From Bacteroidota bacterium (GTDB taxonomy: Bacteria; Bacteroidota; Bacteroidia; Flavobacteriales; Flavobacteriaceae): a stretch of 30,908 nucleotides of DNA. The stretch covers positions 1-30,908 of the forward strand of contig JAEYTL010000041.1 of the NCBI GenBank assembly GCA_023434025.1, written 5' to 3'. The notes under the pieces were generated by a model, which was not told where the DNA came from, searched no databases, and saw nothing but the letters and a program-made list of their open reading frames with translations. The translations under genes and the position numbers were made by a program. Of this stretch, positions 8,350 to 15,450 are shown piece after piece; position 1 is the stretch's first letter; every line of letters starts with the position of its first letter.

Positions 8350-8961
8350 TTACTCTGCTTCAAAAAAGGCAGGTTCAATCATAATTTTATCAGCCAATGC
8401 TTCTACCCTTTCCGTGATGCTGCTACAAAAGAAAATCCACTGTGTTTTTTCTACGCTTAAGGAAAGCCGCAGGATAACGGCATCCATCCGGTTTCTGAAA
8501 AGTGAATCAGCATCATCTACCACAAACATTTTAATGGTGTTCATGTTGAAGCCGGCCGAGGAGAACATATCGTTTATCTTGGTTGGCGTTCCGATCAGTA
8601 CATCCATTCCTAATGAAATCTGGTTTTTGTCGTAATCAATGTCGCCTTTTTCATGAACGCCAATCACTCTCAGATTTGTATAATTTGCTAATTTCTGAAA
8701 CATTTCCACCATCTCCAGCACTTTTTCTTTGCTTTCTACAATTACTAAAGCCCGGGTGCTTTCGCCTACCGGTTTTTCTAACCGCTGTACAATATTCAAA
8801 ACAATTGTGGTGGATTTTCCGGTTCCGGGCGGTGATTGAATAACCGCATCCGCTCCGCTTTTTAAAGTAGAAAATGTTTCATGCTGCATGTCATTCGCTT
8901 CGACTAATTCGCTTTCAATCAAAGCTTTCTGAAGATTGGGGTTTATTTTTTTTAGTTGCAT
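8350..8961 (-). CDS. Single-domain DEAD/DEAH-box helicase-like ATPase
   Basis: 203 residues, about half of a normal DEAD-box helicase. It contains only the first RecA-like domain: a Q-motif-like start (ANDMQHETFSTL), motif I SPPGTGKST (43-51), motif Ib-like IGTPTKI, motif II as DDAD (149-152) instead of DEAD, and a degenerate motif III FCSS where SAT is expected. There is no second RecA domain before the TAA, and no leftover helicase sequence downstream, so it does not look freshly truncated. It may bind ATP and RNA without unwinding alone, or act as a partner subunit; that is inference. It follows the sigma-54 regulator by 72 bases. Confidence 0.8.
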   Translation of the reverse strand: MQLKKINPNLQKALIESELVEANDMQHETFSTLKSGADAVIQSPPGTGKSTTIVLNIVQRLEKPVGESTRALVIVESKEKVLEMVEMFQKLANYTNLRVIGVHEKGDIDYDKNQISLGMDVLIGTPTKINDMFSSAGFNMNTIKMFVVDDADSLFRNRMDAVILRLSLSVEKTQWIFFCSSITERVEALADKIMIEPAFFEAE

Positions 8962-8966
8962 ATATT

Positions 8967-9024
8967 TTAGTGATTAGTGATCAGTGAAAATAATTAGCTG
9001 CTATCACTAATTACTATTCACTAA
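8967..9024. repeat. Small imperfect inverted repeat between half-helicase and regulator genes
   Basis: TTAGTGATTAGTGAT (8967-8981) faces ATCACTAATTACTATT and CACTAA (9003-9024) on the same strand, allowing an A/T-rich stem. It fills most of the 72-base gap. It could be a short simple-sequence expansion; no T-tract supports termination. Confidence 0.4.
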
Positions 9025-9033
9025 TTACTCTTT

Positions 9034-10197
9034 TTATTTACTCGCAAAAAGCTTCACATCGTTTTCCGAAATTTCATTTCCGCCCAAAATAATCAAACGC
9101 TCTACTACGTTGCGAAGTTCGCGAATATTTCCGGTCCAATCGTATTCTTGCAGCAGTTTGACGGCTGCCGCAGAAAATTTCTTGGCTGCATTGCCTTGTT
9201 CTACTGCAATCTTAGCCGCAAAATGTTCAATTAACAGCGGGATATCATCACGTCTGTCGTTCAAAGCCGGAACTTTTATCAGAATAACCGCCAAACGATG
9301 GTATAAATCTTCCCGAAAACGCCCTTCGGTGATTTCCTTTTTCAAATCTTTGTTCGTGGCTGCTATCACCCGGACATTGACTTTAATATCTTTATCGGCT
9401 CCTACACGCTGCACCAGGTTTTCCTGCAGAGCCCGTAAAACTTTAGCCTGGGCAGCCAGGCTCATATCACCTATTTCATCCAGAAAAATTGTTCCGCCGT
9501 CGGCAGCTTCAAATTTTCCGGCACGGTCTTTTACAGCCGAGGTAAAGGCTCCCTTCACATGTCCGAATAACTCACTTTCAATTAATTCGGATGGAATGGC
9601 AGCACAGTTTACCTCAACAATCGGATGAGCAGAACGTTCGCTTTTTTCATGCAACTGATGGGCCACCAGTTCTTTTCCGGTTCCGTTGGGGCCGGTTATG
9701 AGTACACGGGCATCGGTCTGAGCTACTTTGTCAATCATTTCTTTAATATGGCTGATCGCTTCTGACTGACCGATCATTTCATAATTTTTGCTGACTTTCT
9801 TTTTCAGAATCTTGTTTTCCACTACCAATTGCTTTCGGTCTAATGCGTTGCGAACGGTGTTCAGCAAACGATTCAAATCAGGTGGTTTCGAAATATAATC
9901 AAATGCTCCCAACCGCATGGTATTGACAGCTGTTTCCAGATCGCCGTGACCGGAAATCATCACCATTGGTATTTCGGGTTTGATTTTCTTAACGGCTTCC
10001 AACACTTCCACCCCATCCATTTTGGGCATTTTGATATCGCAAAGCACCAGATCATACTCTTCGTTTTTAATTTTCTCAACGCCGGAAAGTCCGTCTTCGG
10101 CTTCTTCTACCTGATAGGAATCATTTTCTTCTGAAAGAATTTTGGATAACACACGCCGGATGGCAGCTTCGTCTTCTATTATTAATATTTTAGGCAT
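9034..10197 (-). CDS. Sigma-54-dependent response regulator lacking a DNA-binding domain
   Basis: 387 residues; NtrC-like proteins are usually about 450-480. Residues 1-120 are a receiver domain with acidic pocket EDE (8-10), phospho-acceptor Asp54 (LVLCDIKMPKMDG) and Lys104. Residues about 140-370 are the AAA+ sigma-54 activator domain: GPNGTGKE (Walker A), ELFGHVKGAFTSA (GAFTGA loop with Ser in place of the second Gly), GGTIFLDEIGDM (Walker B), and the arginine-finger region FREDLYHRL. The protein ends shortly after NIRELRNVVERL with no Fis-type HTH. It should activate sigma-54 RNA polymerase from solution or through a partner. The antiporter gene ends 12 bases upstream, so they are probably cotranscribed. 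No histidine kinase is in the window. Confidence 0.9.
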   Translation of the reverse strand: MPKILIIEDEAAIRRVLSKILSEENDSYQVEEAEDGLSGVEKIKNEEYDLVLCDIKMPKMDGVEVLEAVKKIKPEIPMVMISGHGDLETAVNTMRLGAFDYISKPPDLNRLLNTVRNALDRKQLVVENKILKKKVSKNYEMIGQSEAISHIKEMIDKVAQTDARVLITGPNGTGKELVAHQLHEKSERSAHPIVEVNCAAIPSELIESELFGHVKGAFTSAVKDRAGKFEAADGGTIFLDEIGDMSLAAQAKVLRALQENLVQRVGADKDIKVNVRVIAATNKDLKKEITEGRFREDLYHRLAVILIKVPALNDRRDDIPLLIEHFAAKIAVEQGNAAKKFSAAAVKLLQEYDWTGNIRELRNVVERLIILGGNEISENDVKLFASK

Positions 10198-10209
10198 TTC
10201 TATGTGTTT

Positions 10210-12528
10210 TTAATCTACTAATGTAATTTCATTGTGCGGAAGAATAATCATAGCAAATTTTCCTTCGTAAACAAATTCGTTCGTAAAAAAATTCCTGAAC
10301 ATTTTATCTGAAATATTTCTTGCTCCCTTCTGAATAACCAGCATCTTATTCATGCTGGTCTCAGAACATTCAATGGTCTCTTTTAAGGTTTCTTTATCTT
10401 CAATTACCCTGTATGTAACTTCAAATTCAATTTCTTTCGGGTGATGAATCTTTTCTAAAATGTCCCGGGAAAGAAGCTGGTTTTCTTTGTTATTGGAAAT
10501 CGTGAAAACGATTACTTTTTCCAATTTCGGAAAAAAGGCGATGCTTTTATTCAGGGCATCAAAGTTAAAATTTTGCGGGTTATTGATCCCCACATAAAAC
10601 TCTTCGATCTCAAAAGTTGACTTTTTATACGGCAACGCTAAAATGGTGGCATTGATGTTATCTGTAATTTGCGTTGCCATGCTGCCAATCAGATGTTTTT
10701 TGAGATAATTTGTCCCTTTTAGTCCCACAAAAACATAATCTTCATAGGTTGAATTCTTAAGCTGATTGTATATCTGATTTATTCTTTCTTCCGAAACAAA
10801 AAAATCGACCTCTATGGATTCAAAATCTTCTTTGGCTATTTCTTTCAGCTTATCCAGTGCTTCATTTTTTGCTTTTCGCACCGCAATCATCCTGTCTGAA
10901 TTATCAATAATAGTAGGCAGAAAATTGTTCGACTGGTGTACCAGACAGAATTTAACATTCTGATTTCGTGCTATAATCAAGGCATTCTGAATCAGCATAT
11001 GGCTTAACCCGGTAGTTTCAACAAAGATTACAAATCGCTTTTTAAGCGGAACCTCGTTTCTCTTCAGGCTTTCAATAATCAAATCGATACTTTCTTTTTT
11101 GTCTGAAAGCACAATCAATTTATCTCCTGCTTCCAGAACAGTTGATCCGCTGGGTGTGATGTATTTTTCATTTCGTTTAATCATTGTAACCAGGGCATTT
11201 TTAGGAAAACCCAGGTTTACTATTTTTTTTCCTACTGCAAAGTCATTCTCTGCCAGGTTAATTTCTCCGATTTGCGACTTCGGATTTTCATCAAAAAAGA
11301 TTTCCAGCGGTCCTTTCATTTTTACTTTTTCCGGCAGAGAAACATGAAGCCAGTGAGCAAAAACGGATAGTGTTGTTCCCTGAATTAAAATGGATGTTAA
11401 GGTAATTAAGAATACTATATTAAAAATCATTTCCGCCTTTTCAATACCGGCCAAAAGCGGGTAAGTGGCAAACACAATGGGTACGGCACCGCGTAAACCT
11501 ACCCAAGAGATGTATAATTTTTTTCTGTTCTTTAATTTAAACGGAATCAGACTTAAAAACACACCCACCGGTCTGGCGATTAATATCATAAAAGCTGAAA
11601 TCAACAATCCGACACCAATAACCGGAACAATATTGGATGGAAAAACAAGCAATCCGAGTGTGAGGAATAATACAATTTGCATCAACCATGCCAATCCGTC
11701 AAACATCTTCAGGATTGTTTTTTTATGGATTATATCCTGATTTCCTAAATAAACCGCACAAAGATAAATTGCTAAAAATCCATTCCCACCAATAAAATCG
11801 GTTGCTGAAAATGTAATAAACATTAACGCAATGACCAAAACAGGATATAACCCCTCAAAATCCAGTTTGATTCTATTGATAATATATTTGCTGAGCTTTC
11901 CGAATAAAAGACCGGCAATTGCACCAATTATCATTTGCTGAAGAAAAAGCGGAATAACCGAAAAAAAACTTTGGCTTTGTGCCTGGTCCTGATTAACAAC
12001 CAAACTTAAAAAAGCAATGGTCAACACATAGGCCATCGGATCGTTACTACCGCTCTCTAACTCCAAAGTGGGACGAATATTCGATTTTAAAGCCAGGCTC
12101 TTTGACCTTAAAATGGAAAATACCGCTGCGGCATCGGTAGAAGATACGATTGAACCCAATAAAAGAGCTTCATAAATCGTAAAATCTGTAATGTAATAAA
12201 CAAAAAAACCAACGGACAGGGCGGTTATAAAAACCCCTAAAGTTGATAATGCCACCCCCTGCCACAAAATGGGTTTAATGGAACTCCAACTTGTATCTAA
12301 ACCTCCCGAGAACAAGATAAAGTTCAACGAAACGATTCCGATAAACTGAGCCAGTTGCGGGTCGCTGAAATTAATTCCACCCGGTCCTTCAGACCCGGCC
12401 AGCATTCCGATGGCAAGGAATAATATCAACGTGGGAACACCAAATTTATAAGACGTTTTACCGGCAATTATACTGATTAAAAGCAAAATTGACCCAATTA
12501 ACAATATATTTTCAATACTTAAATTCAT
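10210..12528 (-). CDS. CPA1-type K+(Na+)/H+ antiporter with RCK_C domain and universal-stress-like tail
   Basis: 772 residues. Residues about 1-395 hold 12-13 membrane segments of the cation:proton antiporter family, with the exchange-site motifs SSTDAAAVFSIL and ELESGSNDPMAY and the segment WVGLRGAVPIVFA. Residues about 410-490 form an RCK_C/TrkA-C-like regulatory domain (GKKIVNLGFPKNALVTMIKR, LEAGDKLIVLSD). The remaining 280 residues look like two universal-stress-protein-like units: the first ends in VFVGLKGTNYLKKHL and TILALPY, the second in FAMIILPH. Typical single potassium/proton antiporters of this group are about 490-580 residues, so the tail is an addition. Expected role: K+ or Na+ efflux against H+ at the inner membrane, gated by cytosolic ligand. 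Ion choice is not determined. Confidence 0.88.
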   Translation of the reverse strand: MNLSIENILLIGSILLLISIIAGKTSYKFGVPTLILFLAIGMLAGSEGPGGINFSDPQLAQFIGIVSLNFILFSGGLDTSWSSIKPILWQGVALSTLGVFITALSVGFFVYYITDFTIYEALLLGSIVSSTDAAAVFSILRSKSLALKSNIRPTLELESGSNDPMAYVLTIAFLSLVVNQDQAQSQSFFSVIPLFLQQMIIGAIAGLLFGKLSKYIINRIKLDFEGLYPVLVIALMFITFSATDFIGGNGFLAIYLCAVYLGNQDIIHKKTILKMFDGLAWLMQIVLFLTLGLLVFPSNIVPVIGVGLLISAFMILIARPVGVFLSLIPFKLKNRKKLYISWVGLRGAVPIVFATYPLLAGIEKAEMIFNIVFLITLTSILIQGTTLSVFAHWLHVSLPEKVKMKGPLEIFFDENPKSQIGEINLAENDFAVGKKIVNLGFPKNALVTMIKRNEKYITPSGSTVLEAGDKLIVLSDKKESIDLIIESLKRNEVPLKKRFVIFVETTGLSHMLIQNALIIARNQNVKFCLVHQSNNFLPTIIDNSDRMIAVRKAKNEALDKLKEIAKEDFESIEVDFFVSEERINQIYNQLKNSTYEDYVFVGLKGTNYLKKHLIGSMATQITDNINATILALPYKKSTFEIEEFYVGINNPQNFNFDALNKSIAFFPKLEKVIVFTISNNKENQLLSRDILEKIHHPKEIEFEVTYRVIEDKETLKETIECSETSMNKMLVIQKGARNISDKMFRNFFTNEFVYEGKFAMIILPHNEITLVD

Positions 12529-12552
12529 ATTCGAAATTTATTTTTAATTTGA

Positions 12553-13860
12553 TTAGTACTTTATCCATTTGTATAATTCTTTCCACGACGGTTTTTTTCC
12601 GTACATTAAAATACCGACACGGTAAATTTTAGCCGCAAACCAAACCACACCAATGAAAGTGACAAACAGCAAAACCATAGATAAAATTAACTGCCAGATT
12701 GGAACTCCAAACGGAATTCGCATCAGCATTACAATGGGCGATGTGAGCGGAATAATTGAAAACACTGTTGCCACCATTCCGTGCGGGTCATTCAGCACCG
12801 TGAAGAATCCGATATAAACGCCCAAAATTAACGGCATGATAATCGGCAACAAAAACTGTTGTGAGTCGGTTTCGTTATCCACCGCTGCACCAATGGCAGC
12901 ATAAAACGAACTGTATAAAAAGAATCCGCCCACAAAATAAATAACAAACGAAACCAACAAGGTTACCAAAGGCAATTGTTTAAACTCGTGAATGTAAAGC
13001 GGAAGTTTTTCTGCCAATCCAACCGGATTAGCCTCCGCCAGGGCTTCCGGAGAAACATTTGGTGCGGCAGACATCTGCAACCCGAAAACCGTTGAAAAAA
13101 TAAAAAACAGCACCAATCCTAAAATCGTCCAGATCAGAAACTGAAGAATTCCTGCCATTGAATTCCCGATGATTTTTCCCATCATCAACTGAAACGGTTT
13201 AACAGACGAAATAATGATCTCAATGATGCGGTTCGTCTTTTCTTCAATCACGCTCCGCATGACAAAATTGCCATAAATCACAATAAACATCATGATCAAA
13301 TAGCCAAAAATCCCGCCTAAAAAGAGCTTAATTTCATTCAACCCTTTCACCGTATTCTCGCCGGAGGCTTTTTTCAGAACAATATCAACTTTTGCTTTAG
13401 CCAAATTAATCCGGGTGGTATCTAAAGCCAGTTTTTCATAATTATATTGTGTAATCTTCCTGGCAATAACATCTTCCACATCAAAGATATAATCCATCGA
13501 CGGACTATCGTTTGAGATATACTGCACCTGATTTTGAACAGTGGACAAGCTGTCTGTTTTCGGGATATAGATCAACCCCGCGTATCGCTCACTGATCACA
13601 CTATCTTTTAAAAAACGCATATCTATCTTAGACAAATCGTGGTACGAGAACTCGGCATTGTTTTTAAACTCATTCACAAAGTAGCCGCTTTCGTCATGAA
13701 TGGCGATGTGCTTTAAATCCGCTTTCATCGAAGCCAGATAACCCACAAATCCGGCAATCCCAACAAACAGCAAAGGACTCAAAAAGGTCATCACAATAAA
13801 CGATTTGTTGCGGACCTTGGCAATAAATTCTCTTTTTATAATTAAGCTTAAAATACTCAT
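12553..13860 (-). CDS. ABC transporter permease (NatB/ABC-2 type)
   Basis: 435 residues. One N-terminal membrane segment (about 20-45) follows LIIKREFIAKVRNKSF, typical for NatB-like permeases. A large soluble extracytoplasmic part (about 50-175) comes next, then five or six membrane segments with the ABC-2 coupling motif ERTNRIIEIIISSVKPFQLMMGKI written here as EEKTNRIIEIII. Its ATG overlaps the stop codon of the ATPase gene by one base (TAATG), so translation is probably coupled. Together they form an exporter; members of this group have been linked to Na+ extrusion, but the substrate here is unknown. The antiporter gene follows after 24 bases, which would fit an ion-homeostasis operon. Confidence 0.9.
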   Translation of the reverse strand: MSILSLIIKREFIAKVRNKSFIVMTFLSPLLFVGIAGFVGYLASMKADLKHIAIHDESGYFVNEFKNNAEFSYHDLSKIDMRFLKDSVISERYAGLIYIPKTDSLSTVQNQVQYISNDSPSMDYIFDVEDVIARKITQYNYEKLALDTTRINLAKAKVDIVLKKASGENTVKGLNEIKLFLGGIFGYLIMMFIVIYGNFVMRSVIEEKTNRIIEIIISSVKPFQLMMGKIIGNSMAGILQFLIWTILGLVLFFIFSTVFGLQMSAAPNVSPEALAEANPVGLAEKLPLYIHEFKQLPLVTLLVSFVIYFVGGFFLYSSFYAAIGAAVDNETDSQQFLLPIIMPLILGVYIGFFTVLNDPHGMVATVFSIIPLTSPIVMLMRIPFGVPIWQLILSMVLLFVTFIGVVWFAAKIYRVGILMYGKKPSWKELYKWIKY

Positions 13861-14783
13861 TAGTTTTGACTTACGGTTTTAATAAAAATATCGTTGGCAG
13901 TTGGAATTTTCTCTACAAAATGCGTCACCTGGCCGCGTTGTGTGAGCAGCTGAAGCAGTTCGTTCGGCGTAGCGGTTCCCAATCCGATCTCAAGTTTCAG
14001 GTCATCGTTCAACGACTTGAAACTGGCCTGATCAACTGTGAATCGCTGGGTTAAGTCATACATCAGTCCTTCTACATTACCGGTAACGATGCCCACTTCG
14101 AAATGGTTGGTTCTGAACTCGCGTTTCACGTCCGTCAGTTTTCCTTCGATCAGCTTGTTCGATTTGTGGATCAGTGCAATATCATCGCACAGTTCCTCGA
14201 CACTTTCCATCCGGTGTGTAGAAAAAATAATGGTAGATCCCTGTTTTTTCAATTCCAGAATCTCGTCTTTGATGAGATTGGCATTCACCGGGTCGAAACC
14301 GGAAAACGGCTCGTCAAAAATCAGCAGTTTGGGTTTGTGCAGCACCGTCACCACAAACTGTACTTTTTGAGCCATTCCTTTGGAAAGCTCTTCAATTTTT
14401 TTGTTCCACCACGCCTGAATACCAAACTTTTCAAACCAAAAATCAAGTTGCTTTTTGGCTTCCTGTTTAGACAAACCTTTCAATTGAGCTAAATACAAAC
14501 ACTGCTCGCCCACTTTCATCGATTTATATAAACCGCGTTCTTCGGGCAAATAGCCGATGTGCTGGATATGATCAGGCTGTAATTTTTCGCCATCCAGAAA
14601 CACCTCACCATTATCGGGCAAGGTAATTTGGTTAATAATCCGGATCAGCGATGTTTTTCCGGCTCCGTTTGGCCCCAAAAGCCCATAAATACTGCCTTTG
14701 GGGACCGAGATTGAAACGTTATTCAAAGCGGTATAATTACCATATTGTTTTACAACATTTCTTACTTCTAAGATATTGCTCAT
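13860..14783 (-). CDS. ABC transporter ATP-binding protein (NatA-like)
   Basis: 307 residues from the ATG at 14783. The open frame runs on to 14837 but that extension is hydrophobic and overlaps the likely promoter, while MSNILEVRNVVKQYG is the standard start. Walker A GPNGAGKTS, Q-loop ILPDNGEV...IGYLPEERGLYKSM, signature LSKGMAQKVQF, Walker B LLIFDEPFSGFDPVN and the switch His in FSTHRM are all present. After about residue 220 there is a C-terminal domain (DUF4162-like) found in drug- and Na+-exporter ATPases. It powers the permease encoded directly downstream. It is the first gene of the six-gene minus-strand run. Confidence 0.93.
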   Translation of the reverse strand: MSNILEVRNVVKQYGNYTALNNVSISVPKGSIYGLLGPNGAGKTSLIRIINQITLPDNGEVFLDGEKLQPDHIQHIGYLPEERGLYKSMKVGEQCLYLAQLKGLSKQEAKKQLDFWFEKFGIQAWWNKKIEELSKGMAQKVQFVVTVLHKPKLLIFDEPFSGFDPVNANLIKDEILELKKQGSTIIFSTHRMESVEELCDDIALIHKSNKLIEGKLTDVKREFRTNHFEVGIVTGNVEGLMYDLTQRFTVDQASFKSLNDDLKLEIGLGTATPNELLQLLTQRGQVTHFVEKIPTANDIFIKTVSQN

Positions 14784-14803
14784 ACTAATTTTTTGCGTTT
14801 GCG

Positions 14804-14811
14804 TAAATATA
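14804..14811 (-). promoter_or_regulatory. Possible -7 element for the ABC ATPase gene
   Basis: On the minus strand TATATTTA, one base off TAnnTTTG, 21 bases before the ATG. A TTTG occurs 23 bases further upstream, at the long end of the allowed spacing. Tentative. Confidence 0.3.
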
Positions 14812-14867
14812 AGAAATAACCGCAAAAAAGCTAACAAATGTGGAGAATAAAGGATATTTTTTTAGGT

Positions 14868-14958
14868 GGGTGTGCCCCCTTTGCAAGAAATCCAAGTTCA
14901 AAAAGAAAGTAGTTGTCAGCATCGGGGGTCGGGCTTTTCGCTGCAATTGCTCAAGCGG
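14868..14958 (-). repeat. Structured intergenic repeat, partial copy B
   Basis: On the minus strand this has the 3' box GCGAAAAGCCCGACCCCC (around 14924-14941) preceded by GAGCAATTGCA, and ends with GGGGGCACACCC (14868-14879), the tail seen in copy A (4888-4898). The 5' box and variable hairpin of copies A and C are absent, so it is a 3' half. It lies upstream of the ABC ATPase gene, unlike copies A and C, so a fixed cis-regulatory role is unlikely. Confidence 0.65.
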
Positions 14959-15349
14959 GTTGGGTGTCTTTTTGTAATTTTTTGAAAATGTTTTTCTCCG
15001 CTCTCCAAAGTCTCCGCTCTCCGAAGTCTCCAGACTTCGAAGCAAAAAGCAAATAAAATAACATTTAGTAAATAAAACGTTATCTACTTTATGTGATTTC
15101 TCCCTCTGGTCGAAATGACACGGTGAACTCCGCTCTCCGAAGTCTGGAGACTTCGGAGCAAAAAGCAAATCACATAACTCTTAGCAAATAATACGTTATC
15201 TACTTTATGTAATTTCTACTCTGGTCGAAATGGCACGGTGAACATAGTTCTTCGAAAAGCAAATCTTCCAAACAAAAACTAACCAAAAGCAATCTCAAAA
15301 AACTTCCTGTCGTCCCTCCTTCGTGGCAGAACCTAAAAAATAAAAACCC
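14959..15349. other. Gene-free, repeat-filled intergenic stretch
   Basis: Between the ABC ATPase and dnaJ genes (667 bases in total) I see no gene. A minus-strand frame of 127 codons (14785-15168) is made of repeat DNA and overlaps the ABC ATPase promoter; it has no recognisable domain. The stretch contains a 16-base tandem (15001-15032), two 116-base tandem units and a fragment of a third (15014-15265), then unremarkable A-rich sequence. Confidence 0.6.
15014..15265. repeat. 116-bp tandem repeat with central palindromes
   Basis: Units begin at 15014 and 15130 (CCGCTCTCCGAAGTCT), with a shortened third from 15246 that keeps only TTCGAAAAGCAAAT. Each full unit carries a palindrome, GCAAAAAGCAAAT, CGTTATCTACTTTATGT, and the motif CTCTGGTCGAAATG followed by CACGGTGAAC. 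The last motif resembles a dispersed intergenic sequence I associate with flavobacterial genomes. The palindrome centres are CC in unit 1 and GG in unit 2. Confidence 0.8.
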
Positions 15350-15383
15350 AAAAAAAACCCACCCTTATTTGCACAAGGATGGG
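15350..15383 (-). terminator. Rho-independent terminator of grpE-dnaJ
   Basis: On the minus strand CCCATCCTT pairs with AAGGGTGGG (one T-G wobble) around an 8-base loop, followed by eight T. It lies about 70 bases past the dnaJ stop codon. Confidence 0.85.
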
Positions 15384-15450
15384 AAAAATTGCTATGAAAA
15401 AGAATCTACTAGTTTCCTAGTAAAGACCAAATGTAATTAATATTTTCAAA

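Noticed and set aside
14785..15168. 127-codon minus-strand frame as a gene
   Set aside because: It consists of repeat and palindrome DNA, has no domain or signal, and runs over the ABC ATPase promoter.
15014..15265. CRISPR array
   Set aside because: The units are 116 bases with conserved content throughout and only two full copies; there are no unique spacers and no cas genes.
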